Shown here piece by piece: positions 53,256 to 63,597 of a DNA stretch of 64,000 nucleotides. Where the stretch lies: assembly GCF_000620765.1 (NCBI RefSeq), contig NZ_JIAK01000015.1:1-64000 (forward strand), in the 5' to 3' direction. The notes below the pieces were generated by a model that saw nothing but the letters and a program-made list of their open reading frames with translations, was not told where the DNA came from and did no database searches. This DNA comes from Desulfovermiculus halophilus DSM 18834 (GTDB lineage: Bacteria; Desulfobacterota; Desulfovibrionia; Desulfovibrionales; Desulfothermaceae). The number at the start of each line of letters is the position of its first letter. The stretch's first letter is position 1. Both the position numbers and the translations under genes were made by a program.

Positions 53256-54363
53256 GCATCCCCCTTTCCATATTCGGCTCCAGGGCAGAGCCCGCGTTGC
53301 TCCGCCCCGGGCTGTTGCGCAGTTGGCCGCAGGCAGCCTGTATATCTTGCCCCTTGCTTTTACGCAAGGTCACGGTCTGTCCCTTGCTCCGGAGGAAATG
53401 CTCAAAGGCGGCGACAGCATCCGGATCCGGGGCTGTATACGGGAGCTCCGGGGCCGGATTGAAGCTGATCAGGTTGATCTTGCATTTGAGCCTGGACAGG
53501 AGTCGGTTCAGGTCCCGGGCCTGGTTCAGCCCGTCGTTTACTCCTCCCAGGAGGATGTACTCCACAGTGATTCGCTGCCTGGGCTTTAAGGGTATGGCCT
53601 GCAATGTATCCATCAGGTCGGACAAGGGCAGCAACCTGGATGCCGCGGGCATGATCTGCCGGCGCAAGGCCTGATTGGGTGCGTGCAGAGAAACGGCCAA
53701 AGAGGCCAAGCCGGTCTGGGCAAAGGCCGTGAGGGTGCCCGGAACCCCCACTGTGGAAACTGTGACCCGCCGATGAGAGAACCCGAGCCCCATTGGATCC
53801 CGAAGGATGGTCAGCCCCTTGTGGACCTGGGACCAGTTCAGCAGGGGCTCGCCCATGCCCATAAAGACGATATTGCGCAGGGGCCAGGAGCTGCGGGCCT
53901 CCTCCAGGACCTGCGTGGCGATCAGGACTTGAGCCAGGATCTCCCCTGAGGTCAGGTTGCGCACAAAGCCCATCCGGCCGGTGCTGCAGAAGGTGCATCC
54001 AAGGCTGCATCCGACTTGAGTGGAAAGGCAGAGGGTGAAGTGGTCCTTGTCTGGAATAAGGACCCATTCCACCTCCTGACCATCGTAGAGGCTGAGCAGT
54101 CCCTTCTTGGTCCCGTCCCGGCTGGATGCAAGGCCGGACAGGGCCGGGAGCCGGAGGTCCAGTTCCTGGGCCAGGCGGTGGCGCAGCTCCTTGCTCAGGT
54201 TGGTCATCCGGGCAAAATCCGGGCACCCTTTCTGCCAGATCCACTGCCACACCTGCCGGGCCCGGAAAGAAGGCTGTCCGAGGCCCTGCATTCTGGCTTC
54301 GAGCTGCGAATAGGATAGATCGAAGACAGATGCACGGGTCTGCTGGTTGTCCTGTCTGTTCAT
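53242..54363 (-). CDS. rlmN: Dual-specificity 23S rRNA/tRNA adenine-C2 methyltransferase
   Basis: Radical SAM methyltransferase for A2503 of 23S rRNA and A37 of tRNA, 373 residues. The cluster motif is [15 protein letters not shown] (CxxxCxxC), with [14 protein letters not shown] and VSTVGVPG after it. The C-terminal region has [17 protein letters not shown] and [11 protein letters not shown], containing the second catalytic cysteine. It heads a likely operon with hisI and hisG. Confidence 0.96.
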   Translation of the reverse strand: MNRQDNQQTRASVFDLSYSQLEARMQGLGQPSFRARQVWQWIWQKGCPDFARMTNLSKELRHRLAQELDLRLPALSGLASSRDGTKKGLLSLYDGQEVEWVLIPDKDHFTLCLSTQVGCSLGCTFCSTGRMGFVRNLTSGEILAQVLIATQVLEEARSSWPLRNIVFMGMGEPLLNWSQVHKGLTILRDPMGLGFSHRRVTVSTVGVPGTLTAFAQTGLASLAVSLHAPNQALRRQIMPAASRLLPLSDLMDTLQAIPLKPRQRITVEYILLGGVNDGLNQARDLNRLLSRLKCKINLISFNPAPELPYTAPDPDAVAAFEHFLRSKGQTVTLRKSKGQDIQAACGQLRNSPGRSNAGSALEPNMERGMHAQT

Positions 54364-54402
54364 GGGTGATGTGCACTCCGGACCGGAGTGATGCTATGAG
54401 GC

Positions 54403-54588
54403 TCAGGAAAATCCGGTTGATGGGGCGCAACTGGATTGTCCCCCCGGGCTTTGACGGCGCACAGCAGACAAAAGCCGGGTCACTTGTGTGCTCCCGCATT
54501 TGGGGCAGTGGACGGTATCCTGATCACTGCGGACCAGGTCTTCGAATTCATGCTCGCATTTGAGGCAGCGAAACTCGTAGAGGCGCAT
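54403..54588 (-). CDS. FmdB-type zinc-ribbon protein
   Basis: A 61-residue protein starting MRLYEFRCLKCEHEFEDLV with two cysteine pairs, CLKC and CPKC, forming a small zinc ribbon (the regulatory-protein FmdB/CxxC_CxxC_SSSS family). GGAGGGA lies three bases before the ATG at 54588. It is followed 39 bases later by rlmN. Function unknown. Confidence 0.88.
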   Translation of the reverse strand: MRLYEFRCLKCEHEFEDLVRSDQDTVHCPKCGSTQVTRLLSAVRRQSPGGQSSCAPSTGFS

Positions 54589-54664
54589 ATATCCCTCCAA
54601 ATCGACATCTCTGTGATCTTGGTCTCACCCGTGGCGGGTCGAACCGAAAAGGCATAGCAGGGAC

Positions 54665-54719
54665 CACTGTCCAGTACCTCCGACCGGTTGGGTCGAAAGC
54701 CTTTCTCCCCAGGACAGTG
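54665..54719. repeat. Nested inverted repeats, candidate structured RNA
   Basis: CACTGTCC (54665-54672) pairs with GGACAGTG (54712-54719). Inside lie CGACC (54681-54685) with GGTCG (54691-54695) and a GAAAG/CTTTC pair (54695-54705). The layout is that of a closing stem with internal hairpins. On the minus strand it would lie in the FmdB-type gene's leader. No known riboswitch consensus was recognised. Confidence 0.5.
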
Positions 54720-54778
54720 TCGTGAACTGCTTTGTTAAAGATGCAACTTTCAGCTGGCTTGTCAACCCCTTTTGCAGC

Positions 54779-54808
54779 TTGACGCAGCTTGCTCCAGAAG
54801 GGTAGATT
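54779..54808 (+). promoter_or_regulatory. Possible promoter of the BI-1 gene
   Basis: TTGACG (54779-54784), 18 bases, TAGATT (54803-54808). It lies 120 bases before the BI-1 ATG. Confidence 0.4.
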
Positions 54809-54930
54809 TTAATGACTGATCAGGGAAAAATTTGGGTCTTTGACCTTCAACCTCGGGTATGAATTACAGTCAGTTGGAGTCAAAAACCAAAGAAATCTGG
54901 GTCTGACACTTTTATCCTGGAGAAACATGT

Positions 54931-55638
54931 ATGGAACATCGCACCGGAACTTCCCGGGTTCAAAGCCGGGGCTTGGCCCTGAACGCATTCATGCAGGGCG
55001 TCTATCGCTGGATGGGCGCGGGGTTGGTCATCACGGCCGGAGCCGCCTATATGACCGCCTCCAGTCCGGCAATGATGGAGCTGATTTTCGGCAATCCCAT
55101 GCTCTTGTTTGTTCTGATCGCCGCAGAGCTGGGCCTGGTTATTGCCGTGAGCGCCGGGATCAACCGGATGTCCGGGACCACGGCCACGGGATTGTTTTTG
55201 CTCTACAGCGCACTGAACGGGATCACCCTTTCGGCCGTGCTCACGGTGTACACCCCGGCCTCGGTGGTCAGTGCGTTCGTGGTCTGCGCGGGCATGTTCG
55301 GGGCGATGAGCCTGTATGGAATGACCACAGGCAAAGATCTGACAGGCTGGGGAAGCTTTTTGTTCATGGGCCTGATCGGGATCATCCTGGCCATGGTGGT
55401 GAATATATTTGTTCAGAGTCCGATGATCGATTTCGTGGTCAGCGGGCTCGGGGTGCTGATATTTGTCGGGCTCACGGCCTATGATACGCAGAAGCTGACC
55501 CGGATGGGTGAGACCGCGCCCATGGACGACGCCACAGCCCTCCGCCGGGGGAGCATCCTCGGCGCGTTGACCCTGTATCTGGACTTTATCAATCTCTTTC
55601 TCTTCCTGCTCCACTTTCTGGGACAGATGCGGGAATAG
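54931..55638 (+). CDS. Bax inhibitor-1 / YbhL family membrane protein
   Basis: A 235-residue protein with seven hydrophobic helices between residues 25 and 232. Typical family signatures are FMQGVYRWMGAGLVITAG at the first helix, a long YSALNGITLSAVL in the middle, and GLTAYDTQKLTRM with the conserved acidic/polar pair near the last helices. Bacterial homologues act as pH-sensitive cation leaks or have unknown roles. lpxK begins two bases after its stop, suggesting co-transcription. Confidence 0.92.
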   Translation: MEHRTGTSRVQSRGLALNAFMQGVYRWMGAGLVITAGAAYMTASSPAMMELIFGNPMLLFVLIAAELGLVIAVSAGINRMSGTTATGLFLLYSALNGITLSAVLTVYTPASVVSAFVVCAGMFGAMSLYGMTTGKDLTGWGSFLFMGLIGIILAMVVNIFVQSPMIDFVVSGLGVLIFVGLTAYDTQKLTRMGETAPMDDATALRRGSILGALTLYLDFINLFLFLLHFLGQMRE

Positions 55639-55640
55639 CC

Positions 55641-56669
55641 GTGGCTCGAGCAGTGGCCGGCCGGCTGTATGCACACGCAATGCACATCCGGGAGTTGGCC
55701 TATGCCCGCGGATTGATCCCCTCTTGGCGTCCACCGGTGCCCTGCATCTCTGTGGGCAATATCAGGTGGGGGGGCAGCGGCAAGACCCCGGTATGCTCCC
55801 GGTTGCTGGGCATGTTTGTAAAGTGGGGGCTGCGGCCGGTTCTGCTCACCCGGGGGTATCGAGCCCGCCCCCCGAAATATCCCTACCTGGTTCACACCGA
55901 CAGCCCTGTTTTTGAGGCAGGGGATGAGCCCCTGATGCTGGCCAGGGAAAACCCACAGGCCCATGTGGTGGTCGATCCCTGCCGCAACCGGGGAGGCAAA
56001 TGGGCCCTGGAGCGGATGGGCCCGGACGTGCTCATCCTGGACGACGGGTATCAGCACCTGGCTGTGCAGCGGGATGTGGATCTGGTCCTGCTCAGGCCAG
56101 AGGATTTCACTCACGACTGGGGCAGGGTCATACCCAGCGGCCCCTGGCGGGAAGGGGCCAAGGCCCTGCACAGGGCCTCGGCCATCATCCTGCATGCCCC
56201 CCCCGAAGAAGCGGCCCGGCTGGAGCCGGAGATCAGGGCCAAGGCGCCGAATCTGCCTGGTCCGTTTTTCTCCTGTTCCTACCAGGCCAAAGGCCTCTGC
56301 CGGCCGGACGGCCGGACTGCATTGGATCCGGATGAGCGGTATATCCTGGTCAGCGCCGTGGGCAGTCCGGCCGGGGTGGAATCCACGGCCGGACTGGTCC
56401 TGCCGGGTGCCCCTCTGGAGCATATGCGGTTTGCAGACCACCATTCTTTTACCAGGGCGGACAAAAAGCGGATTGGGCAAAGAGCGGATCAGCTTGGGGC
56501 ACGCCGGATTGTCTGTACACCAAAGGACGGGGTTAAGCTGGAGGACATGGACGATCCCAGGCTGTGCATCCTGGATGTTCAGTTGGACATTCGGGGCGGT
56601 CTGGACAGGTGGCTCAGCAGCCGGCTGGACTTGCAGGGGGCGGATGAATCCGAACCCTCTCAGGGCTGA
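55641..56669 (+). CDS. lpxK: Tetraacyldisaccharide 4'-kinase
   Basis: Phosphorylates the lipid A disaccharide precursor at 4', 342 residues. The P-loop is GNIRWGGSGKTP (about residues 39-50), then LLTRGYRARPPKY and ILDDGYQHLAVQRDVDLVLL. It starts at a GTG two bases after the BI-1 stop. An N-terminal helix anchors it to the inner membrane. Its end overlaps the opposite-strand HEAT-like gene by 10 bases. Confidence 0.93.
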   Translation: MARAVAGRLYAHAMHIRELAYARGLIPSWRPPVPCISVGNIRWGGSGKTPVCSRLLGMFVKWGLRPVLLTRGYRARPPKYPYLVHTDSPVFEAGDEPLMLARENPQAHVVVDPCRNRGGKWALERMGPDVLILDDGYQHLAVQRDVDLVLLRPEDFTHDWGRVIPSGPWREGAKALHRASAIILHAPPEEAARLEPEIRAKAPNLPGPFFSCSYQAKGLCRPDGRTALDPDERYILVSAVGSPAGVESTAGLVLPGAPLEHMRFADHHSFTRADKKRIGQRADQLGARRIVCTPKDGVKLEDMDDPRLCILDVQLDIRGGLDRWLSSRLDLQGADESEPSQG

Positions 56670-57373
56670 TGGCGACGAAGGGCATTGGCGGCCTGCGTGC
56701 CCAGGTTCATGGGGACAAAGGCCTGGTCCCAATATATGCGGACCGCGTCGTCCCTGGAAGAGAGTTTCTGCAGGATGGATGCTGTTTTTGAGCAGAGGCC
56801 TTCCAGCCGGGCCAGGGTCAGGCAGATGAGGACCAGGGAGCTGGGATTGGATTCGTCCCCCAGGGCGTTTTCCAGGTCCTGCAGGCTGGGCTGGACATAG
56901 CCTGGACGGGCTTGGGCCAGGCGGGCGATGCCCCAGTAGGCCCCCAGACGGAGGGGGGCGTATTCCAGATAGTTGTCCGGGCCTTCGCTGGGCACGACGT
57001 AGGAGCACAGGATGCTGCCGTACTCAGCAGCCAACCCGGAGTGCCTGGCCATGATCTCTCCCATGGCTTCGGGCGCACCCCAGCCGATCCCTCCTGATTC
57101 GTCGTTTAAGGACCACATCAACCGGCGCATGACCACCCGGGCGGGCTCAAGTCCGCTGTGGGCCAGGGAAAGGACTGCGCCCCCCATACAGGTCACGGCC
57201 CGCCAATGGATTGTTTCCTGGATGGAGAAAAGTGCGGTGAACAGTGGGGATATGAGATTCTGGGCCGGGTTGCCGCCGGCTAGCTTGTTCCATTCCCTTT
57301 CCCAGTCCGCGGACTCAAGGATGGCCATCAGCTGCCGGCGCACGACCCGGGTTGAGGCGCTTTTCTCAGCCAT
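56660..57373 (-). CDS. HEAT-like protein resembling the DVU0298 family
   Basis: A 237-residue soluble helical protein. FTALFSIQETIHWRAVTCMGGAVLSLA and RRLMWSLNDESGGIGWGAPEAMGEIMARH are the most conserved-looking parts and recall the DVU0298 family of Desulfovibrio, with helical-repeat character; the biochemical role is unknown. AAGGA precedes the ATG at 57373. It follows the rubredoxin stop region by 56 bases and shares its direction, so it could be the last gene of the desulfoferrodoxin-rubredoxin unit. The family name is from memory and was not checked. Confidence 0.65.
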   Translation of the reverse strand: MAEKSASTRVVRRQLMAILESADWEREWNKLAGGNPAQNLISPLFTALFSIQETIHWRAVTCMGGAVLSLAHSGLEPARVVMRRLMWSLNDESGGIGWGAPEAMGEIMARHSGLAAEYGSILCSYVVPSEGPDNYLEYAPLRLGAYWGIARLAQARPGYVQPSLQDLENALGDESNPSSLVLICLTLARLEGLCSKTASILQKLSSRDDAVRIYWDQAFVPMNLGTQAANALRRHQP

Positions 57374-57429
57374 AGATCCTTCCTGGGCCCCCGCCGGCGG
57401 GAATGATCCAGCCGACGGGGGCCTCCCGA

Positions 57430-57591
57430 TTACTCTTCTTTGCTGAACTCGTCCTTGCCGGCTCCGCACACCGGGCATTCCCAGTCCGCGGGCAGATCCT
57501 CGAACTTGGTTCCTGCCGGGATGTTGTTTTCCGGATCCCCTTCGGCGGGATCATACACATATCCGCATACACCGCATACCCATCGTTCCAT
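57430..57591 (-). CDS. rub: Rubredoxin
   Basis: A 53-residue one-iron electron carrier. The four cysteine ligands are C6-x2-C9 ([11 protein letters not shown]) and C39-x2-C42 ([12 protein letters not shown]), exactly as in the Desulfovibrio protein. GGAGAAGAGGAA precedes the ATG at 57591. It lies 102 bases after desulfoferrodoxin and is its natural reductant, so the two form the known rbo-rub arrangement. Confidence 0.97.
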   Translation of the reverse strand: MERWVCGVCGYVYDPAEGDPENNIPAGTKFEDLPADWECPVCGAGKDEFSKEE

Positions 57592-57693
57592 TTCCTCTTC
57601 TCCTTTGTCGTGTCGGTGCTGGTTTCTCTCGGGGCACCCCGGTCCAGGGTCCAATGCCTTGAGTAGCGCGGGAGGTGCCCTCACTCCCTGTCT

Positions 57694-58074
57694 TTAGCTA
57701 TCAGCCTTCCACAGGCCGTGGACATTGCAGTATTCCCTGGCAGTTACCTGGGAGGCCTGGACGCAGAACTCTGCCTCCGGAGCCTGTCCGGGCTGGAGAA
57801 ACTCACGGTAGGCTTTGCCATCGGCAATGAGCTCAATCCATTCAATGTAGTGCTTTTCTTCCATGGGGTGGGCAACAGAGCCGACCTTGACCTTAAAGCC
57901 GGAACTGGTTTTTTCAATGGCCGGGACATGCTTTTCTTTTGCCGCATCGACGCTTCCGGCCTGCAAAAGCTCCATTGGCTGCCCGCAACACACGAGTTCG
58001 CCGGCTCCACCGTGCAGAACCTCGACAATATTGCCGCAGGCATTGCATTTGTAAACTTCAAGCTGCGTGGCCAT
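57694..58074 (-). CDS. rbo: Desulfoferrodoxin (superoxide reductase, two-centre type)
   Basis: Reduces superoxide to peroxide without producing oxygen, protecting anaerobes. It has 126 residues. The N-terminal rubredoxin-like centre I has C10, C13, C29 and C30. Centre II has H49, H69, H75 and H119 with axial Cys116, and the conserved glutamate-lysine pair E47-K48 (EKH). AAGGAG seven bases before the ATG at 58074. The gene lies downstream of rodA but has its own strong promoter with a Fur-like box. Confidence 0.97.
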   Translation of the reverse strand: MATQLEVYKCNACGNIVEVLHGGAGELVCCGQPMELLQAGSVDAAKEKHVPAIEKTSSGFKVKVGSVAHPMEEKHYIEWIELIADGKAYREFLQPGQAPEAEFCVQASQVTAREYCNVHGLWKADS

Positions 58075-58191
58075 GTGATGACTCCTTTGGCTAATGGTGT
58101 CACTCTGAACAGGAATTCAACCCAGTCCTCAGGGTACTATGAAGGATTTCGGGTTTGGACGCAAGAGATGAAATGATGCATCCTTTAAGGG

Positions 58192-58224
58192 GAAAATGAT
58201 AATCAATCCTGTCTGAGATGTCAA
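58192..58224 (-). promoter_or_regulatory. Strong promoter of rbo overlapped by a Fur/PerR-like box
   Basis: Minus strand TTGACA (58224-58219), exactly 17 bases, then TATCAT (58201-58196): near-consensus sigma-70. The -10 lies inside 58192-58210, which matches the 19-base Fur consensus (GATAATGATAATCATTATC) at 14 positions, including the ten-base core ATGATAATCA. Repression by iron-Fur or a PerR-type sensor by blocking the -10 is therefore likely. The leader to the rbo ATG is about 115 bases. Confidence 0.75.
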
Positions 58225-58255
58225 GATGATTCGACACCAGGAGGGCCGCCCGGAT

Positions 58256-59371
58256 TCAATCAGTCTTAAACACAAACCGGCGCATGGACACATTGAGGGC
58301 CAACCCCAAAAAGCAGAAGTTGATCAAGGTGGATGTCCCCCCATAGCTCAGGAAAGGCAGGGGGATGCCTACCACCGGAAGAAGTCCGAGGACCATGCCC
58401 ATGTTGATCGCGATTTGCCAGAAGAAATAAAAGAAGACCCCGACTGCAAGGTAATGACCGAACCTGTCCTTGGAGTCCTGAATGACCATGATGATCTGAT
58501 ACAGGAAGAGGCAGAACAGGATAAGAAGCAGGATGGTTCCGGCAAATCCCCATTCCTCTCCAAACACGGCAAAGACGAAATCCGTATGCTTTTCGGGCAA
58601 AAAGCGTAGCTGGCTCTGGGTGCCCTCCAAAAAGCCCTTGCCCCAGGTCTGGCCGGACCCGATGGCGATCTGGGACTGCAGGATGTTGTAACCGGCACCC
58701 AGCGGATCGGTTTCAGGGTTTAGAAAGGTCAGTATCCGTTCCTTCTGATAGTCCTGCAGGCCGAACCAGCCCAAGGGCATCAGGGCGATGGCGGCCAGGG
58801 ACAGGGTCCAGAATACGCGGGGCCTGATCCCGTGATAGAACATCATCCCCCCGGCCAGAAGGAGGATGTTCAGCCCTGAACCCAGGTCGGGCTGAACGAT
58901 GATCAGGCCCACGGGGAGAAGGATCAGGGCCATGATCCTGCCCAGGCTGGACCAAGCGAGCAAAGTCGGGGTCCGGGTGAGCAGCAGCGCAGTGAGCAAA
59001 AGGCAGCTTAGCTTGGCCAGCTCTGTGGGCTGGAAATGGAAAAGACCGAGATCTATCCATCTGGAGGCCCCGTAAATCGATTCCCCGGTGAGCAGGACAG
59101 TCAGCAAGAGGCCCAGGGACACCCAGTACAAGGGCCAGGCAAGACTCCGCAGGTGCCGATAGTCAAAGGAGCTGCAGATGATAAGGCCCCCCATCCCGAA
59201 AAGACCCCACAGCATCTGTTTCTGGTAAAAGCTGTAGGTGGTCATCCCGCCTTCGCCGCGCAGCGAACTGGCCGAGTACAGGTTCATGACCCCGAGGCCG
59301 AACAGGGCCAGGGACCAGAGGAGAAGGGTCCAGTTCAGGTGGGTGAACAGTCTGCGGTCAAAAGGGGACAT
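58256..59371 (-). CDS. rodA: Rod-shape glycosyltransferase RodA (SEDS)
   Basis: Peptidoglycan polymerase of the elongasome, 371 residues with about ten membrane helices. SEDS features are NLYSASS near helix 1, QPDLGSGLN in the periplasmic loop region, the motif DFVFAVFGEEWGFAG, and the C-terminal GIPLPFLSYGGTS. It follows mrdA by 8 bases, the classical mrdA-rodA pair. Confidence 0.96.
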   Translation of the reverse strand: MSPFDRRLFTHLNWTLLLWSLALFGLGVMNLYSASSLRGEGGMTTYSFYQKQMLWGLFGMGGLIICSSFDYRHLRSLAWPLYWVSLGLLLTVLLTGESIYGASRWIDLGLFHFQPTELAKLSCLLLTALLLTRTPTLLAWSSLGRIMALILLPVGLIIVQPDLGSGLNILLLAGGMMFYHGIRPRVFWTLSLAAIALMPLGWFGLQDYQKERILTFLNPETDPLGAGYNILQSQIAIGSGQTWGKGFLEGTQSQLRFLPEKHTDFVFAVFGEEWGFAGTILLLILFCLFLYQIIMVIQDSKDRFGHYLAVGVFFYFFWQIAINMGMVLGLLPVVGIPLPFLSYGGTSTLINFCFLGLALNVSMRRFVFKTD

Positions 59372-59379
59372 GGTGCTCC

Positions 59380-61170
59380 TTACCCAGCCTCTTCAGGATC
59401 AAGGAGGTATTCGAAGATCCCTTTGACGATGGGCCCGGCTGCGGAGCTGCCGTGGCCGCCGTGCTCGACCAGGGTGACCACCACATACGACGCGTCCCCC
59501 TGCTGGCCAAATGCGGCCATCCAGGCGTGATCGCGGAATTTGTACGGGATCTCCTCTGTCTCCTTGTCCTCGTGCTTTTTCGTCAGTCGAACCACCTGTG
59601 CAGTCCCGGTCTTGGCCCCGATGGTCGCTCCGGGCAGACGGAGCCTGCGGGCGGTTCCCCGCTTGCCCTCCACGGTGTGGATCATCGCCTGGCGGATGAA
59701 TTCGCGGTGGGCGTCCTGCAAAGGCAGGCTGTTCTGGACTCGGGGGGAGGCATCGTGCTGCAGCAGGGGCTGAAGCAGGCGTCCGCCGTTGACCAGCGCG
59801 GAGATAAATCTGGCCACCTGCAGCGGGGTGCTGGTGGTGTAGCCCTGCCCGATGGCGGTAATCACCGACTCTCCTCCCTGCCATGGCTGGCCGAACCGCC
59901 GAAGCTTCCATTCCTTGCTGGGGATAAGGCCCGCCTGCTCATTGGGCAGCCGGATCCCGGTCTTCTGTCCAAAGCCGGCTTGGGTGCAGAAGGAATGGAT
60001 CTTGGATATCCCCAGTTCCTCACCCAGATTGTAGAAGTAGACGTCGCATGATCTGGCGATGGCCTCTTTCATCTCCAATCTCCCATGCCCGTAACGCCTC
60101 CAGCAGCGGAACAGGCCGTTGCCCAGCCGGTACCGTCCCGAGCAATAGAAGGAGGTCGAGGTGGTGATCTCGGATCGAGCCAGGGCGCAGCCGGCTACAG
60201 CCAGTTTGAACACCGACCCCGGGGGGTAGGCGCTTTGGATCAGCCTGTTCTGCAAGGGATGGCTTGGATCATGGAGCAGATCCTCCCACTTCTCCATGCT
60301 TAGTCCGCGTACAAACAGGTTGTTGTCGTATCCCGGCTTGCTGACCAGAGCCCGGATTTTTCCGGTTACAGGTTCCATGACCACCACGGCCCCGGCATGA
60401 TCTCCGAGGCTTTCCCAGACAAACTGCTGCAGTTCGCAGTCCAAGGTCAAATCGAGGTTGGACCCTGGCTGGGGGGGCTGAGTGATACTGGAATGCAGGA
60501 TCCGGCCCTGAGCGTTGACCTGCAGATGTTTGCGTCCTTTCTGTCCGTGCAGAATATCTTCAAATGTCTTTTCCACTCCCTGCTTGCCGATCATGTCCCC
60601 AAGGGTCAGCCTGGGGTTGGCCCGCAGCTCCTTTTCGTTGGCCTGGGCCACATAACCGAGGACATGGGAAAATGGGGCCCCGTATGGATAGGTGCGCAAG
60701 GGGCGGGTAATGATGTTCAGGTCCGGCCAGTTGTGGATTCTGGCCTCAATATAGGCCAGTTGATCAAAGGTCAGGTTGGGGACCAGAAGCAGGGGCTCGA
60801 AGGACCGGACCTTGTCCCGGCCCTGTTCAAATCTATCGGAGAGCTTGGAGGTGGGGACATCGGTCCAGTCGCTGACCTGCTGCAGGGTGGCTTGAACGTC
60901 GGCGGAGTTTTCCCGGATCATGGCCAGTCCGTATGCTGGACGGTTGTCGGCCAGGATATTCCCGTTTCTGTCCCGGATCAGGCCCCGAGGGGCATGGATG
61001 GACTGTATACGGGTGATATTGGCCTGGGCCTTTTGGGCATAGACATCTCCCTTATAGACCTGAAAATACCAGAGACGAAGGAAAATGATTATGAAAAGCA
61101 GGAGGATGGCTGCCTGCAGAATGACGATCCGGTCTGCAGGCAGGGTGTTGACCTGATCAGAGCGAAACAT
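59380..61170 (-). CDS. mrdA: Penicillin-binding protein 2
   Basis: Elongation-specific transpeptidase, 596 residues. One N-terminal membrane helix (about 15-35), then the pedestal domain (RGLIRDRNGNILADNRPAYGL). The active-site serine lies in SAYPPGSVFKLAV (S-V-F-K), followed by ARSCDVYFYNLG with the second motif and the third motif KTGTAQV. Partner of RodA. It overlaps the mreD end by 14 bases. Confidence 0.96.
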   Translation of the reverse strand: MFRSDQVNTLPADRIVILQAAILLLFIIIFLRLWYFQVYKGDVYAQKAQANITRIQSIHAPRGLIRDRNGNILADNRPAYGLAMIRENSADVQATLQQVSDWTDVPTSKLSDRFEQGRDKVRSFEPLLLVPNLTFDQLAYIEARIHNWPDLNIITRPLRTYPYGAPFSHVLGYVAQANEKELRANPRLTLGDMIGKQGVEKTFEDILHGQKGRKHLQVNAQGRILHSSITQPPQPGSNLDLTLDCELQQFVWESLGDHAGAVVVMEPVTGKIRALVSKPGYDNNLFVRGLSMEKWEDLLHDPSHPLQNRLIQSAYPPGSVFKLAVAGCALARSEITTSTSFYCSGRYRLGNGLFRCWRRYGHGRLEMKEAIARSCDVYFYNLGEELGISKIHSFCTQAGFGQKTGIRLPNEQAGLIPSKEWKLRRFGQPWQGGESVITAIGQGYTTSTPLQVARFISALVNGGRLLQPLLQHDASPRVQNSLPLQDAHREFIRQAMIHTVEGKRGTARRLRLPGATIGAKTGTAQVVRLTKKHEDKETEEIPYKFRDHAWMAAFGQQGDASYVVVTLVEHGGHGSSAAGPIVKGIFEYLLDPEEAG

Positions 61171-61642
61171 ACCGTGATTTCCCCCAGCGTTTGAATGCCA
61201 CTGTCATCGCTGCCCAGAGCAGGGGAAAGAGGAGGGCGGTTTCCACTCCCTGAAGGAGGATCCTGTCCACGGGGATGGCGACTTCCTGCAGTGCGGACAT
61301 GAGCTGGATGACGCTGGAATGCCAGATCCCGGCCAAGATGGAAAGCGAGATGAGGAATATGAGATTTGAGCTGGTCAGATACAGGCATAGGACCTGAAAA
61401 ATAAGCATCAGGCCGCCAAACCAGAGGACGGAGAGGCCAAAGGCCAGATCTCCGGCTCCCTCGTTGATGACGATCCATACCGGGGTCAGCCAGGCCGCCT
61501 CCCGGTAGCGGTGCTGGTGCACAAGAACCAGAATGGCCGGACCGAAGCAGTCGATTCCGGGGATCATATCGTGGATCCAAATGCACCCGGCGGTGAAAAC
61601 GATCCACCACAGGACAAGACGCATACCGCTCTCTCGCCTCAT
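61157..61642 (-). CDS. mreD: Rod-shape protein MreD
   Basis: A 161-residue membrane protein with about five helices. RLVLWWIVFTAGCIWIHD opens it, followed by a poorly conserved hydrophobic body, as usual for MreD. Identification rests mainly on its place between mreC and mrdA. The ATG at 61642 shares bases with the mreC stop (TAATG); an ATG at 61624 is equally possible. It links the MreB filaments to the synthase complex. Confidence 0.85.
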   Translation of the reverse strand: MRRESGMRLVLWWIVFTAGCIWIHDMIPGIDCFGPAILVLVHQHRYREAAWLTPVWIVINEGAGDLAFGLSVLWFGGLMLIFQVLCLYLTSSNLIFLISLSILAGIWHSSVIQLMSALQEVAIPVDRILLQGVETALLFPLLWAAMTVAFKRWGKSRYVSL

Positions 61643-62496
61643 TACCCCGGTTCCCGAACCGGCTGAGGCTGGGCTTCTGGGGTGAGGACAACCAGGACCT
61701 CCTCCAAGCGATCGAAATTGACCAGGGGGCGGGCCTGGATCTTCTTGAACAGGGAAAGGTCGGACACAGCGATCTTGTCGATCCTGGCCACAGGAAGGCC
61801 CTGGGGAAACAGTCCGGCCAAGCCGGATGTGACCAGGGTCTCCCCGGACTGGACTGGAGCGTTCTGGGGGACATGCTTGACCTGCAGGGGACTGTGCAGC
61901 CCCTGCCCGCACAAGACACCGTTGGTCCGGCTTTCCCTGCCCCTGACCGGTATGTGGCTGTTGGGGTCGGTTATCAGCAATACAGTGGAAAAATGGGGAC
62001 TGGTCTGTTTTACCCGCCCGACGATACCTTGAGAGGTCAGGATGGGGGTGTTGGGGGCAACGCCGTCACCACGTCCTTTGTTGATGATCAAGGAACGCAG
62101 GACGGAATTGGGTCCGACTTGGCTGCCGATGATGTCCGCCCCTTGGCACGTCCATTCCGGGGGGCGGGGAAACTCCATGAGCTCCCTGAGCCGGGTGGCT
62201 TCCTTGGCCCGGCTCTGCACGCGGATCATCTTCAGCTTCAAATCCTGGAGCTTGTCCCGCAGGGCCGCATTTTCCTCTTGAACATCGCGGAGGAGAATAT
62301 AGGAGTCCACCAGGGATTCGGCCTTGCTGTGCACCCATTTGCCCGGGGTGAGGACGAAACCGACGATCTCCAGTCCAGTATATCTGGCCATGCGATCCAA
62401 ATGCCCTGTTTTCCAGTTCCAGGTGTACAGGCTCATGTACACGAACAGGGGCAGGAGAAAGGCCAGCACGAGGTGGCGGAGCTTAAGAGGGAGCAC
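61642..62496 (-). CDS. mreC: Rod-shape-determining protein MreC
   Basis: A periplasmic scaffold of the elongasome, 284 residues. One N-terminal membrane helix (about 8-26) is followed by a coiled coil (about 60-105, LLRDVQEENAALRDKLQDLKLKMIRVQ). The C-terminal beta-barrel domain includes INKGRGDGVAPNTPIL, GIVGRVKQTSPHFSTVLLITD and GETLVTSGLAGLFPQGLPVA. It starts 6 bases after the mreB stop. Confidence 0.95.
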   Translation of the reverse strand: MLPLKLRHLVLAFLLPLFVYMSLYTWNWKTGHLDRMARYTGLEIVGFVLTPGKWVHSKAESLVDSYILLRDVQEENAALRDKLQDLKLKMIRVQSRAKEATRLRELMEFPRPPEWTCQGADIIGSQVGPNSVLRSLIINKGRGDGVAPNTPILTSQGIVGRVKQTSPHFSTVLLITDPNSHIPVRGRESRTNGVLCGQGLHSPLQVKHVPQNAPVQSGETLVTSGLAGLFPQGLPVARIDKIAVSDLSLFKKIQARPLVNFDRLEEVLVVLTPEAQPQPVREPG

Positions 62497-62502
62497 AAGA
62501 CA

Positions 62503-63597
<1,095 letters not shown>

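Larger units (their letters stand above)
54589..54930. other. 342-base intergenic interval with paired segments, no gene
   Basis: Divergent region between the FmdB-type gene and the BI-1 gene. It contains nested inverted repeats at 54665-54719 and a promoter-like pair for the BI-1 gene. I see no reading frame or known RNA family. A short GGGTCGAA direct repeat (54636-54643 and 54690-54697) is also present. Confidence 0.5.

Noticed and set aside
54620-54660. A GGTTCGACCC segment ending in ACCA on the minus strand, considered as the end of a tRNA or tRNA-Sec
   Set aside because: No matching acceptor 5' strand, D arm or anticodon arm could be found upstream.
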